A stretch of DNA of 64,000 bases from Brevibacillus laterosporus LMG 15441. Lineage in GTDB: Bacteria; Bacillota; Bacilli; Brevibacillales; Brevibacillaceae. The position numbers were made by a program, and so were the translations under genes. This document shows, piece by piece, positions 1 to 10,177 of this stretch (position 1 is its first letter; each line of letters starts with the position of its first letter). The notes under the pieces were generated by a model. It was not told where the DNA came from, did not search any database, and was given only the letters and a program-made list of their open reading frames with translations. The DNA is taken from NCBI RefSeq assembly GCF_000219535.2, contig NZ_CP007806.1, positions 2,824,501 through 2,888,500 on the forward strand, read 5' to 3'.

Positions 1-43
1 TAATTTCATCCCATATTCTTTTTATATCGTGTAATTCTTTCAC
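1..43 (-). CDS. Collagen-like surface protein, N-terminal fragment cut by window edge
   Basis: A GTG start at 41-43 opens a reading frame whose 14 visible codons read [14 protein letters not shown], almost the same as the first residues of the collagen-like protein ending at 656. A GAGGTG ribosome binding site lies just upstream, and about 70 bases of upstream DNA are also similar in the two copies. This is therefore the start of a second, tandem paralogue whose body lies left of the window. Its function is inferred from the neighbour: a spore-surface (exosporium) filament protein. Only the start can be seen, so repeat length and C-terminal domain are unknown. Confidence 0.6.
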   Translation of the reverse strand, partial: MKELHDIKRIWDEI

Positions 44-655
44 GATCTACACCTCACTTTTTATCTCAAGATATTCTACACATAGGAAATACTCTTGTAC
101 AAAAAGAACCCTAGCTTAAAATGGTTGTTTTATACAGTAAGTAGTACAACTATCTGCAATTAAAAGATATCTTCTTTTACAAAATTATGCACTATCTCAT
201 ATATAACTAAGACTAAGTAGTTTGCTGTTTTTGTTCCACTGTTAATCACTGTTTGTGATATTATTAGCTAGATTGACCTTCAATCAATACAATTAACTTA
301 ACTGAATAGTCATAATTAGTTTCATATCCTTCCTTATGCTTAACATGGCATCTCAAACATCACAACTTCTATAAAATAATGGTCTTCATTAAAAATATAT
401 CATTTTAATTCTTTTATAATATATGCAGTTTGATTCCTCTTTTCAAATAATCGTTTATAGAAGAAAAATCGTTTCCACATGTCTTAGGAGACGATTTTTC
501 TTCATTTCACCCTTGTTTTAGCTCATGTTGCCAATCGTGTCATTTATCAAGCTCGTAATTGATAGATTTTTGAGATTTCCAATATCTCAAGCTCTTTAGC
601 ATGTTCACTCGAAGCATATAACGTGATCTGCTAAACTAGCATCTAAAATTTTTGA
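44..655. other. Intergenic region between tandem collagen-like genes
   Basis: I see no gene here. The left 70 bases are the upstream region of the truncated paralogue and repeat blocks found upstream of the next copy (TGTACAAGA and GAATATCTTG on the minus strand). The rest is AT-rich and holds an inverted repeat at 460-503, annotated separately. Confidence 0.5.
460..503 (-). terminator. Inverted repeat, probable terminator of the collagen-like gene
   Basis: The arms at 460-476 and 487-503 are 17 bases each with one mismatch, around a 10-base loop. The ends are A/T runs, so the minus-strand transcript ends the stem in TTTTTCTT. It lies about 150 bases beyond the stop of the collagen-like gene. 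The stem is AT-rich, so termination may be partial. Confidence 0.5.
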
Positions 656-2026
<1,371 letters not shown>

Positions 2027-2461
2027 TTAGTCCTTAGTCATTTTTTTAAAAATAATCATTGTGGCAAGAGATATATGATAGAAAAGTAGTGATCCACCTA
2101 TATAAACAATATAAGCTTTATAGCAACTTATTTTTTGTAGAATATCCCCTTTAGTTAATCCGAAGAAAATCAAGGCTATGGAAATACCTGCTAACGAATA
2201 TAATCCAAGATGTACAAAATAAAGCTTACTTTTGTTCGATATTCCCATTCTATTTGTAATAAAATCGATTAAGATCGTGCATGGAATTCCAATAAGCAAA
2301 AATATCGGAATGGAATACACTAGATAGATGATCACTAGAGTTATAAAAGGAAAATAATAGGTATTTGGCTTGCGTACTATCATTGGGGTATATTCTGCTA
2401 CTGCAACAACTAGACAAAAAAGCATTGCTGTAACGACCCCAGCAAAGATTCTATGTAGCAT
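2027..2461 (-). CDS. Hypothetical four-helix membrane protein
   Basis: This 144-residue protein starts at ATG 2459-2461 behind a GGGAGG ribosome binding site with good spacing. It has four hydrophobic segments (about residues 5-23, 37-62, 84-103 and 117-136) joined by short loops, with a basic C-terminal tail (KKMTKD). No enzymatic or transport motif can be seen and I do not recognise the family. It stands alone, with the collagen-like gene beyond a 450-base gap on one side and a divergent gene on the other, so context gives no function. The good start signal and clean membrane topology make it a likely real gene. Confidence 0.65.
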   Translation of the reverse strand: MLHRIFAGVVTAMLFCLVVAVAEYTPMIVRKPNTYYFPFITLVIIYLVYSIPIFLLIGIPCTILIDFITNRMGISNKSKLYFVHLGLYSLAGISIALIFFGLTKGDILQKISCYKAYIVYIGGSLLFYHISLATMIIFKKMTKD

Positions 2462-2546
2462 TGCACTTCCTCCCTTTTTACTAGCCTACTAATAGTTCCT
2501 ATTCATTAGTTTTACTATGGTGAAAAAACTGTGGTTGAAGGGCTCC

Positions 2547-2605
2547 CAGTCTTTCAGTCTTTCAGTCTTTCAGTCTTCAAGATTTCAAGATTTTAAGATT
2601 TCAAG
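2547..2605. repeat. Two adjacent 8-bp tandem repeat tracts
   Basis: CAGTCTTT is repeated about four times (2547-2577). A second 8-base unit, CAAGATTT, follows directly and is repeated about three times with small slips (2578-2605). Both lie in the gap between the membrane-protein and beta-lactamase-fold genes. They look like slipped-strand microsatellite growth; no function is evident. Confidence 0.7.
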
Positions 2606-2813
2606 CTCTGATGCTCCTCAAATTGTCGCGAAAGTCTCTGCTACCTTTTTTCGTTTTTATGTAACAAATAAACAAAATTTATAAGCCCAAATTATATATT
2701 AAAATAAAAATCCCGTAACGCAACAAAATAAACTTACTTTTATGATTTTTCAATAAATTTATGGAAGCTAGGTTTTATTAAAAAGCACTTCAGCTCAAAA
2801 AATAAGTCTCCTT

Positions 2814-2841
2814 TGTCTAGTTTCATGTATACTAAGTATAG
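2814..2841 (+). promoter_or_regulatory. Candidate promoter with palindrome upstream of the MBL-fold gene
   Basis: TTGTCT at 2814-2819 is followed by a TATAGA-like -10 box about 18 bases on. The spacer and -10 overlap a 13-base palindrome, TATACT-A-AGTATA (2828-2840), which could be an operator. The start codon is about 40 bases downstream. Confidence 0.3.
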
Positions 2842-2881
2842 AATATACCGAAAATACTAACATTTAATCAGGAGGGTACAT

Positions 2882-3706
2882 ATGCAACATTTCATCTGCA
2901 CTACCTGCGGAGTTCAATATTCTAAAAGCAAGGAAGCCCCGCTTTTTTGCCGTATTTGTAAGGAGGAAAGACAATTTGTGAATCCTCTTGGGCAGGCATG
3001 GACAACTCTCGGGGAGCTACAGCAAAATGCAGACTATACGAATGAAATTGCAAAAAAAGAAGACGGATTATTCAGTATTACGACAAAGCCAAAGTTTGCT
3101 ATAGGACAGAATGCGTATCTCTTACAAAGTCATGGGTTTCAGCTTTTATGGGACTGTATTACCTATTTGGATCAATCAACCATTGAGCAAATACAGGGTC
3201 TAGGTGGTATCCAAGCAATTGCTCTTTCCCATCCACATTATTACTCTACTCAGGTAGAATGGGCTGAAGCCTTTAACGTACCCGTCTATGTGCATGAAGA
3301 TGATAGAGAATGGATCACTCGTCCTAGTGAGCATATCGTGTATTGGTCAGGAGAATCTCATAGCATAACGGATCAATTGACTATTCATCGCTTAGGCGGA
3401 CATTTTAAAGGCGGGTCTGTCTTACACTGGAAGGATGGGAATAACGGAAAAGGTGTTCTTTTAACAGGAGACATCATTCAAGTAGTGGCAGACAATTCTT
3501 GGGTGAGCTTTATGTATAGCTATCCGAATTTAATTCCATTACCAGCTAAAAAAGTAAGAGAAATAGCCGATAAAGTACAGGGTTTACCATTTAATCGTTT
3601 ATATAACGCGTTTCATGGAATCGTTGCCGAAAATGCTAATGAATCCGTACAAAAATCTGCAAAACGCTATATCGAGGCTTTAGAAGGAAGCTTATTTGAA
3701 ACCTGA
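2882..3706 (+). CDS. Metallo-beta-lactamase-fold protein with N-terminal zinc-ribbon-like motif
   Basis: This 274-residue soluble protein starts at ATG 2882 behind a very good GGAGGG site. Residues 6-26 hold two CxxC pairs (C6/C9 and C23/C26), a small zinc-ribbon-like knuckle. The rest resembles an MBL-fold hydrolase: HPH at 117-119, a GGHFKGG turn with H174, the TGD motif with D197, and a late histidine at H245. The canonical HxHxDH signature is degenerate here: after HxH the next positions are Tyr and Ser, so one metal site is probably weakened or missing. MBL-fold proteins hydrolyse thioesters, lactones or phosphodiesters; the substrate cannot be read from this sequence. It is monocistronic, with its own promoter region and terminator. 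Confidence 0.75.
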   Translation: MQHFICTTCGVQYSKSKEAPLFCRICKEERQFVNPLGQAWTTLGELQQNADYTNEIAKKEDGLFSITTKPKFAIGQNAYLLQSHGFQLLWDCITYLDQSTIEQIQGLGGIQAIALSHPHYYSTQVEWAEAFNVPVYVHEDDREWITRPSEHIVYWSGESHSITDQLTIHRLGGHFKGGSVLHWKDGNNGKGVLLTGDIIQVVADNSWVSFMYSYPNLIPLPAKKVREIADKVQGLPFNRLYNAFHGIVAENANESVQKSAKRYIEALEGSLFET

Positions 3707-3730
3707 TACATTCATATAAAAATGGAATAC

Positions 3731-3774
3731 AAGCAAGACTGTTGGGATTGCCAGCCTTGCTTATTTGTTTTTTT
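3731..3774 (+). terminator. Rho-independent terminator after the MBL-fold gene
   Basis: AAGCAAGAC (3731-3739) pairs with GCCTTGCTT (3754-3762), with one G-U pair. The stem is followed by a T-rich run to 3774, 25 bases after the stop codon. Confidence 0.65.
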
Positions 3775-3848
3775 GACAAAATAGAGGAACCTAAAGCTTT
3801 CACATAACACCTAGCTTATTTTTTCCTAAAATATGCACTAAGGTTTTA

Positions 3849-4838
3849 CTACAATTTCACTATCGTCCGTCCACGTATCTGTCCCTCTAAGATCTGAGAA
3901 AGCGTCTTAGGCAATTCCTCCAAGGTAATTTCCTTAACCATTTGATCTGTCAAATGGTTTGGTTTCATATCGGATGCTAGACGTTCCCATACCATTTTGC
4001 GTTGATTCATCGGGCAATAGACGGAATCGATTCCAAGTAGATTCACGCCACGTAAAATGAAGGGATATACACTTGTAGACACATCTGTTCCACCCGTCAA
4101 GCCACTTAGAGCAACAGACCCCCCGTACTTCATGGTCGAAAGGAGATACTCTAATGTTTTCCCCCCAACAGGGTCTACTGCTCCAGCCCAAAGCTGCTGG
4201 CGCATTGGTTTGTCATCCACGGCAACAACCTCATTACGGTGTAAAATAGTAGTGGCGCCTAGTTCTTTTAGATAGGCATGCTCACTTTCTTTGCCTGTAC
4301 TAGCCGTCACTTCATATCCATTTTTCGCTAAAATATCAACTGCAACACTGCCTACACCACCTGTAGAACCAGTCACCAGAACAGGTCCCTGCTCTTTCGA
4401 CAAACCATTCTCCTCTAGTCGAATAATAGATAAGGCCGCTGTAAAGCCAGCAGTCCCCAAAATCATTGCTTCCTTCATTGTTAAACCATCGGGTAGGGGC
4501 ACAACCCATTTAGCCGGAACTCTAGCTATCTCACTAAATCCCCCTGGATGAGATACACCTATTTCGTAGCTTGTAGCGATTACCTGATCACCTACTTGAT
4601 ATCGTTCATCCGTCGAGGCGATTACTATGCCCGCCAAATCAATTCCTGGAACCATTGGATATTTGCGAATGATCCGATTCGGAAGTGTCGCCATGCCATC
4701 CTTGAAATTAACACTGGAATAGGCAACACGAATCGTCACTTCTCCCTCTGGTAAATCAGCTATGGACCGTTCTTGTATCTGCATGTTGGATTGACCATTT
4801 ACAACATCCAGCACAAGTGCGCGATAGATATCCTGCAT
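3849..4838 (-). CDS. yhfP: YhdH/YhfP-family zinc-independent quinone/acrylyl-CoA-type oxidoreductase
   Basis: This is a 329-residue medium-chain dehydrogenase/reductase. The frame is open from an ATG at 4856, but a perfect GGAAGGAG site overlaps that codon and sits eight bases before the ATG at 4836-4838, so I take the latter as the start. The N-terminal catalytic domain (about 1-120) lacks the cysteines that bind catalytic zinc in alcohol dehydrogenases. The Rossmann domain carries the NADPH motif VTGSTGGVGS at about 155-164, and the C-terminus returns to the catalytic fold. The whole matches the YhdH/YhfP group (E. coli AcuI-like), which reduces the C=C bond of acrylyl-CoA or quinone-like substrates with NADPH. 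Physiological substrate is not evident. It stands alone on the minus strand. Confidence 0.82.
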   Translation of the reverse strand: MQDIYRALVLDVVNGQSNMQIQERSIADLPEGEVTIRVAYSSVNFKDGMATLPNRIIRKYPMVPGIDLAGIVIASTDERYQVGDQVIATSYEIGVSHPGGFSEIARVPAKWVVPLPDGLTMKEAMILGTAGFTAALSIIRLEENGLSKEQGPVLVTGSTGGVGSVAVDILAKNGYEVTASTGKESEHAYLKELGATTILHRNEVVAVDDKPMRQQLWAGAVDPVGGKTLEYLLSTMKYGGSVALSGLTGGTDVSTSVYPFILRGVNLLGIDSVYCPMNQRKMVWERLASDMKPNHLTDQMVKEITLEELPKTLSQILEGQIRGRTIVKL

Positions 4839-4873
4839 GAAATCCACTCCTTCCATGATTGCTTTCCCTATGA

Positions 4874-4902
4874 AGTATAAATTGAATTACCTTTTATGAA
4901 AA
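4874..4902 (-). promoter_or_regulatory. Candidate sigma-A promoter for the yhfP-like gene
   Basis: On the minus strand TTTTCA (4897-4902) and TATACT (4874-4879) are separated by 17 bases, about 35 bases before the preferred start codon. Confidence 0.35.
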
Positions 4903-4980
4903 GAAAACATCTAGCAAACTTTCATGTATCCATTCATTTTTTCTAGTCTTCCCAATAAGAGTATGAGCAATTTTCAAAGC

Positions 4981-5016
4981 AAAAAGGACTCTACCTAAAT
5001 AAAGGATAGAGTCCTT
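4981..5016 (-). terminator. Terminator after the symporter gene
   Basis: AAGGACTCTA (4984-4993) and TAGAGTCCTT (5007-5016) are a perfect 10-bp stem with a 13-base loop. It lies seven bases beyond the symporter stop, and the minus-strand transcript then runs into TTTTT. Confidence 0.8.
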
Positions 5017-5022
5017 AGATTT

Positions 5023-6225
5023 TTATGCGATGGGTTCCATCTGTTCTACTGGCTGATGTGCCTTTCCATTACCTTTAATGCGATCCACGATAATTGCAAT
5101 GGCTCCATCTCCCGTTACGTTACAGGCTGTCCCAAAACTATCTTGTGCAATATAAAGGGCAATCATTAATGATGTCAGTGATGGACTAAATCCAAGCATT
5201 AATTGCAATAAACCAATTGCTGACATTACGGCTCCACCTGGTACTCCTGGGGCGGCCACCATGGTAATGCCCAGCATGAGGATAAATGGAAACATAATCC
5301 CAAAAGTAGTAGGCATCCCATTCAGCATCATTACAGCCATGGAACAGCTAACCAGCGTAATCGTACTTCCGGATAGATGAATTGTTGCACAAAGGGGAAC
5401 TACAAAATCTGCAATCTGATCGCTTACTCTATTTTTCTTCACTTGACGTAAGGTTACAGGTATTGTAGCTGCTGAAGATTGTGTTCCAATCGCTGTCATG
5501 TAGACAGGAAGCATATTCTTCATTAAAGAAATATAGCTTTTGCGTCCCAATTGTCCAGCGATAAAATACTGCACGAAAAGATACAAAATATGCAAAGCAA
5601 TAATAATGATAAAAACTTTAAAGAATACAGATATAATCAGTTGTACTTGTCCAGCATATGTGAGATTGGTAAACACACACATGATATGCACAGGCAATAA
5701 AGGTACGATTACAGATGAGATTACTTTTTCAACAATTGTTCTGAGATCAACCATTACGTTTTGGAGAGAATCTCCCTTGAGGGAAGCAGCCCCCAATCCC
5801 AAGGTAAAAGCAAGAACAAGCGCGCTCATAACGCCCATGATTGGCGGGATTTCAATCGTAAAATAAGCCTTAGTTAACGCTTCCTCTGGATTTTTGAAAG
5901 CACTGGTTAACGTCCCAACTTCTAAAATATGCGGGAAAAAGTTGGTGCTTACAAAATAGGCGGCCAAGCCTGCTACAATCGTAGAACCATATGCGATTGC
6001 TGTCGTTAATCCTAAAAGCTTTCCAGCACCCTTTCCAAGCTCCCCAATACCAGGAGCAATAAATCCGATAATAATTAATGGAATAATAAAGTTAAGAAAA
6101 TTACTAAAAATACCGCTAAATGTTGCAAATCCTTTGATGATCCATTCAGGCGAGGTAGAGCCAATAATTACCCCTAAAATGATACCTAGAATGATTTTGG
6201 GTAAAAGACCTAATTTCTTCATCAT
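5023..6225 (-). CDS. Dicarboxylate/amino acid:cation symporter (DAACS family)
   Basis: This is a polytopic membrane protein of 400 residues, close to the usual family length. Eight or so hydrophobic segments are visible. The transport core is recognisable: the Ser-rich hairpin SSAATIP, the hairpin-2 loop GVPGGAV, and the last helix with DSFGTACNVTGDG, which in GltPh-type carriers supplies the Asp/Asn substrate and cation ligands. The segment usually written NMDGT in glutamate carriers is HLSGS here, so substrate choice probably differs from the well-studied glutamate transporters. Two ATGs stand in tandem (6225 and 6222); AAGGAAG at 6230-6236 fits the second slightly better. The family takes up C4-dicarboxylates or acidic/neutral amino acids with Na+ or H+. 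It has its own terminator. Confidence 0.85.
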   Translation of the reverse strand: MMKKLGLLPKIILGIILGVIIGSTSPEWIIKGFATFSGIFSNFLNFIIPLIIIGFIAPGIGELGKGAGKLLGLTTAIAYGSTIVAGLAAYFVSTNFFPHILEVGTLTSAFKNPEEALTKAYFTIEIPPIMGVMSALVLAFTLGLGAASLKGDSLQNVMVDLRTIVEKVISSVIVPLLPVHIMCVFTNLTYAGQVQLIISVFFKVFIIIIALHILYLFVQYFIAGQLGRKSYISLMKNMLPVYMTAIGTQSSAATIPVTLRQVKKNRVSDQIADFVVPLCATIHLSGSTITLVSCSMAVMMLNGMPTTFGIMFPFILMLGITMVAAPGVPGGAVMSAIGLLQLMLGFSPSLTSLMIALYIAQDSFGTACNVTGDGAIAIIVDRIKGNGKAHQPVEQMEPIA

Positions 6226-6253
6226 TTCACTTCCTTATGTTTCTTGGTGTTGA

Positions 6254-6276
6254 AGTGTACACGTCAGGCGTACACT
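6254..6276. promoter_or_regulatory. Inverted repeat upstream of the symporter, possible operator
   Basis: AGTGTAC (6254-6260) and GTACACT (6270-6276) are a perfect 7-bp inverted repeat with a 9-base spacer, about 30 bases upstream of the symporter start. This is the size and place of a repressor or activator site. No regulator is identified. Confidence 0.3.
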
Positions 6277-6634
6277 ATTCCGCCAGGTATGGATTACTGC
6301 TAACGTACCACAGCAGCTTTGTTTTGTCATCCGCAATTTTTATAAAGTAATTCTTGTGAATTTTCCGCCGTTTATCAAAAAACCTTGTTAATAAGCCTTT
6401 TTTAACCGTAACACAAAAACACTTACACATTCTTCACACAAAAAAGATGCCTTTTTTAATAAAAATAAATTTTTGTAAGGGCTTTCATCAGCTTATGGAA
6501 CGTATGTTTGTTTTCCTCAGGTGGATATTTGTCAATTTTAGAAGAATCACTGAACCACCGTTTTTCTGTTCTACTCTTGATAATTGCAGACAATCCCCTT
6601 TTTCTTCCTTTTCCATTTCCCATTGGGCTGATAG

Positions 6635-6660
6635 TAAAAAAAGGCGGTTGGATTCCGCCT
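6635..6660 (-). terminator. Terminator of the formate dehydrogenase operon
   Basis: On the minus strand AGGCGG (6655-6660) pairs with CCGCCT (6642-6647), followed directly by seven T. It lies about 35 bases after the DUF1641 stop. Confidence 0.8.
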
Positions 6661-6693
6661 CTTTTACTTTTCCTTCCTATTACTTCCCTATCT

Positions 6694-7188
6694 TTATTTC
6701 TGTTTCTCTTGCTCTCTGAGATTTTCTCCTATTCCCTTTAGCATATGTATGCCAAAAGAAATCGCACGATTGATATCAGGGTCTTGTAGTGCTTTGAATA
6801 GATCAAACATACCCATTTTATTCTCTTTAGCACTGGCTTCTTCTGCTTTTTGCAGACCATGTGTAAGACTTGAGACCAACTTCTTGGTCATCTCTGGCTC
6901 TATTTGGCCTAACGCTTCTGTTAATGCCATGACGTTATTAATGGATTTCGTTACATTTGGCTTTACCAACTGCTTAACAGCAATTCCAGCCATCTTTTCC
7001 TTGCTTTGAACCATAGATTGCACAGTTTCTAGGACACCCGCTTGGTGTAGCTCATCCAACAGTTTCACGGATTGACGAATACTTTGTGCATGCATGGCGA
7101 TCTCTTCTTTTAATTGAGTAAGATGCAGCTGCTGGTGCCCCTCATTTGTGATAGTTGGTTTGGCTATTTTTGTAATGGGTCTGGCCAT
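6694..7188 (-). CDS. yrhD: DUF1641 protein, formate dehydrogenase partner (YrhD/YjgD type)
   Basis: This 164-residue soluble, helical and Lys/Gln/Glu-rich protein has no cysteines or metal motif. Its C-terminal part (about 95-160, with the LKALQDPDINRAISFGIHML region) is the conserved DUF1641 core. In Bacillus the same small protein is encoded next to a YrhE/YjgC-type formate dehydrogenase, as here, where its start abuts the stop of the large subunit gene at 7188. That coupling implies translation together and a role in assembling or docking the enzyme, perhaps to an electron acceptor, but no biochemical function is known to me. A terminator follows directly, so it is the last gene of a two-gene operon. 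Confidence 0.78.
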   Translation of the reverse strand: MARPITKIAKPTITNEGHQQLHLTQLKEEIAMHAQSIRQSVKLLDELHQAGVLETVQSMVQSKEKMAGIAVKQLVKPNVTKSINNVMALTEALGQIEPEMTKKLVSSLTHGLQKAEEASAKENKMGMFDLFKALQDPDINRAISFGIHMLKGIGENLREQEKQK

Positions 7189-10142
7189 TATTGCTTCCCT
7201 CCTGCTACATTCACATCGGCGATAGGCTCATAATCAGCCCGTGCCCACTTGCGGTCTACCTGAACACCTAGCTGTGGGTTTCGTTTGGCATTACGTGGAT
7301 TATTTTTTGGCAATGGATTTTGGCCGCTATGTTCAAGTACTTCCAAACGTACCTTGGTTTGTTTATAAGCTGGTGTTTGCGTACGAATATCGCCTACATT
7401 ACCTGTTAGGATATTAATAGCATTGTCGCTACTGATGGAATTCATTGGGACATACAACTCTTTTCCTTGTACACGATTCGTTACAACTGCTCGTAATTTG
7501 ATAGCTCCATATGGTGATACTAGACGCACTAAGGAACCGTCCTTGACCCCGCGTTCACAAGCAAGCTCAGGTGACACCTCCACAAATACTTCTGGTACTT
7601 TATATTGAATACCTTTTGACTTATTTGTCATGTTCCCTTCATGGAAATGCTCTAATAAACGCCCGTTATTAACCACTAGATCAAATTCCGCTGAATAAGA
7701 AATAGGTGGCACATATTCTACTAAGGACAGGCGTGCCTTACCATCTGGAAAATTAAATCGATTGATATAGAGTAACGGTTCATCTGTTCCATCAGGCAAT
7801 ACAGGCCAGATTAGACTGTTCCAATTTGCCAACCTTTCATAGCTAACCCCTGAGAAAAGCGGACTTAAGCTGGCAATTTCGTCCATAATATCACCGGGGT
7901 GAGTGTATCTCCAATTAGCGCCAAGGTGGTTTGCAAGCTGTGTAATGATCCACCAATCTGGTTTGGATTCCTCCCATGTAGGCAATGCTTGATAGAGCCG
8001 TTGAATCCTTCTTTCGGTATTGGTGAATGTACCGTCCTTTTCTAAAGAAGGTGCTGCTGGCAAAATGACATCTGCAAATTGTGCCGTCCGTGTAAAGAAA
8101 ATATCCTGTACGACAAAGAAATCAAGCTTACTTAAGGTCTCTTGTACATGATTCGAATTGGAATCAACCCAAGCCATATCCTCCCCAATCAGATACATTG
8201 CTTTTAATGTACCTGCTTCTACTGCCTCTAACATCTGAATGTTCGTATATCCCGGCTTATTAGAAATTTTGACATCATACGCCTTTTCAAATTTTTGACG
8301 CGCCTCATCATCAGAGATGGACTGATAACCCGGTAGCCAATTTGGCAATGAGCCCATATCACAAGCTCCTTGAACGTTATTATGTCCGCGCAGTGGATAC
8401 GCACCTGCACCATGCCGGCCAAAATTTCCTGTGACTAATAAAAGGTTGGCAATTGCTGCGGATGTATGAGAACCTGCTACGTTTTGGGTAACTCCCATAC
8501 CCCACAGTACGCATGTACCATCTGCCTCACAAATCATTTTTGCTGTTTCTTTTAGTTGCTCTTGAGAAATTCCCGTCACTTTTTCAGCATATTCGAGTGT
8601 ATAGTTTTGGATGGCTTCCTTATACTCTTCTAGGTAATTAACGCGTTTTGCTAAGAAGTCAACATCATGCCAGCCCTGATCAATGATATATTTGGCTACC
8701 GCTGTTAACCAGACAAAATCTGTCCCTTGATTCGGATGTAAATACAAATCCGAACGTTCTGCCATTTCATGCTTGCGCAAATCTGAAACAATTAGTTTTT
8801 GACCATGTAATTTCTTTGCACGCTTCACCCTCGTCGCCAAAACCGGATGACCTTCTGTTGGATTCGCTCCAACGATAATGACTAACCCGGCAGCAGCAAT
8901 ATCACTAATTACACCTGAATCACCGCCATAACCAACAGTTGACAATAACCCGTCTGTAGCTGGAGATTGGCAATAACGTGAACAGTTGTCTACATTATTT
9001 GTTTCAAAGACCTGTCGGGCCAATTTCTGTACCAAATAAGCTTCCTCATTGGTTGTTTTTGATGAACTAACGAAACCGAAAGCGTCTCCTCCATACTTTT
9101 GCTTCATCTCTTTCCACTTGGACGCAATCAATGTAAGCGCTTCCTCCCAGGAAGCCGGAACAAACTCATCTCCCCGTCGAATTAATGGTGTTGACAGCCG
9201 TTCATTGCTGTTGACGAAATCCCAACCGAACTTGCCTTTAATACAGGTCGAAATGCTATTGACTGGTGCTTCCTCAGATGGCTCAATTTTCAAAATTTGG
9301 CGTCCTTTCGTCCAAACCTCAAAGCTACAGCCTACCCCACAAAATGTACATACCGTTTTCGTTTTTTTAGTTCGAGTTTCACGCATGGCTGCTTCTGCTT
9401 CAGAGATGGCCAATATTCCACTGTAACCAGGCTCTACTTCCTTGACCAATTCAATCATGGGATCAAGCAATTCCTTCCCCATCTTTGTCATGAAACCAGC
9501 TTCACCTAGCATAGTTTTTTCCATTAAAGCATTACATGGGCATACAGTGACGCAATGCCCACAGGAGACGCAGGAGGATTCATTAATGGCTTTATCCTGA
9601 TCCCAGATAACGCGCGGCATTTCTCGTTCCCAATCAATGGTTAGTGTCTCGTTGACTTGTAAATCCTGACATGCTTCTACACAACGCCCGCACAAGATAC
9701 ATTGATTCGGATCATATCGGTAGAAAGGATGAGACATATCTACCTCATAGCCCTTCTCTCTAAACGGTCGCTCCTGATGCTCCACTTCCATCAGCTCTAC
9801 CGTATTATGTACACGACAATTGCCATTATTATTATCACACACCGTACAGTACAGCATATGGTTTTCGAGGACACGATCCATCGCTTGTTTTTGCGCTTCC
9901 TTTGCCGGTGAAGATGCAGTCTGGATACTCATTCCTTCCTCCACAACAGTAGAGCAAGCTCGCATCAGTTGACCGTTAATTTCGCAGGTACAAGTATCGC
10001 ATGTTTGAATTGGGCCTAAAATAGGTGAATAGCAAATATGAGGATGCTTGATGTCTTGCTCAAGCAGATAATCAAGAATTCTAGTTCCCTCTTTTGCTTG
10101 GTGTAACGTATCATTGATGGTAAATGAAATCATTTTGTTCAA
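7188..10142 (-). CDS. yrhE: Molybdenum formate dehydrogenase large subunit (YrhE/YjgC type)
   Basis: This 984-residue enzyme oxidises formate to CO2. Domains in order are: an N-terminal 2Fe-2S ferredoxin domain (C37, C48, C51, C63); a Cys/His-rich link (around C99-H112); two 4Fe-4S clusters (CxxCxxC from about 148 and 191); then the molybdopterin domain with its own 4Fe-4S ligands (C265, C268, C272, C300). The Mo ligand is C391 in SRYCQSP, so this is a cysteine rather than a selenocysteine enzyme, and the residue after it is Gln where E. coli FdhF has His. The C-terminal 150 residues form the second molybdopterin-binding lobe. TTG at 10140-10142 is the likely start, nine bases after GGAGG; an internal ATG (residue 4) is too far away. 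No membrane or Tat signal is present, so it is cytoplasmic. Confidence 0.88.
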   Translation of the reverse strand: MNKMISFTINDTLHQAKEGTRILDYLLEQDIKHPHICYSPILGPIQTCDTCTCEINGQLMRACSTVVEEGMSIQTASSPAKEAQKQAMDRVLENHMLYCTVCDNNNGNCRVHNTVELMEVEHQERPFREKGYEVDMSHPFYRYDPNQCILCGRCVEACQDLQVNETLTIDWEREMPRVIWDQDKAINESSCVSCGHCVTVCPCNALMEKTMLGEAGFMTKMGKELLDPMIELVKEVEPGYSGILAISEAEAAMRETRTKKTKTVCTFCGVGCSFEVWTKGRQILKIEPSEEAPVNSISTCIKGKFGWDFVNSNERLSTPLIRRGDEFVPASWEEALTLIASKWKEMKQKYGGDAFGFVSSSKTTNEEAYLVQKLARQVFETNNVDNCSRYCQSPATDGLLSTVGYGGDSGVISDIAAAGLVIIVGANPTEGHPVLATRVKRAKKLHGQKLIVSDLRKHEMAERSDLYLHPNQGTDFVWLTAVAKYIIDQGWHDVDFLAKRVNYLEEYKEAIQNYTLEYAEKVTGISQEQLKETAKMICEADGTCVLWGMGVTQNVAGSHTSAAIANLLLVTGNFGRHGAGAYPLRGHNNVQGACDMGSLPNWLPGYQSISDDEARQKFEKAYDVKISNKPGYTNIQMLEAVEAGTLKAMYLIGEDMAWVDSNSNHVQETLSKLDFFVVQDIFFTRTAQFADVILPAAPSLEKDGTFTNTERRIQRLYQALPTWEESKPDWWIITQLANHLGANWRYTHPGDIMDEIASLSPLFSGVSYERLANWNSLIWPVLPDGTDEPLLYINRFNFPDGKARLSLVEYVPPISYSAEFDLVVNNGRLLEHFHEGNMTNKSKGIQYKVPEVFVEVSPELACERGVKDGSLVRLVSPYGAIKLRAVVTNRVQGKELYVPMNSISSDNAINILTGNVGDIRTQTPAYKQTKVRLEVLEHSGQNPLPKNNPRNAKRNPQLGVQVDRKWARADYEPIADVNVAGGKQ

Positions 10143-10177
10143 GGGTTATTTCCTCCGTTTCCTTCTCCATCTGCTTC

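Larger units (their letters stand above)
6226..6693. other. Intergenic region upstream of the symporter
   Basis: No credible gene is present. It holds an inverted repeat at 6254-6276 close to the symporter start and, at the far end, the formate dehydrogenase operon terminator. Confidence 0.5.

Noticed and set aside
6447-6741. Two short overlapping plus-strand frames upstream of the formate dehydrogenase terminator
   Set aside because: No ribosome binding site, low-complexity Phe/Ser/Leu composition, and they run through the operon terminator.
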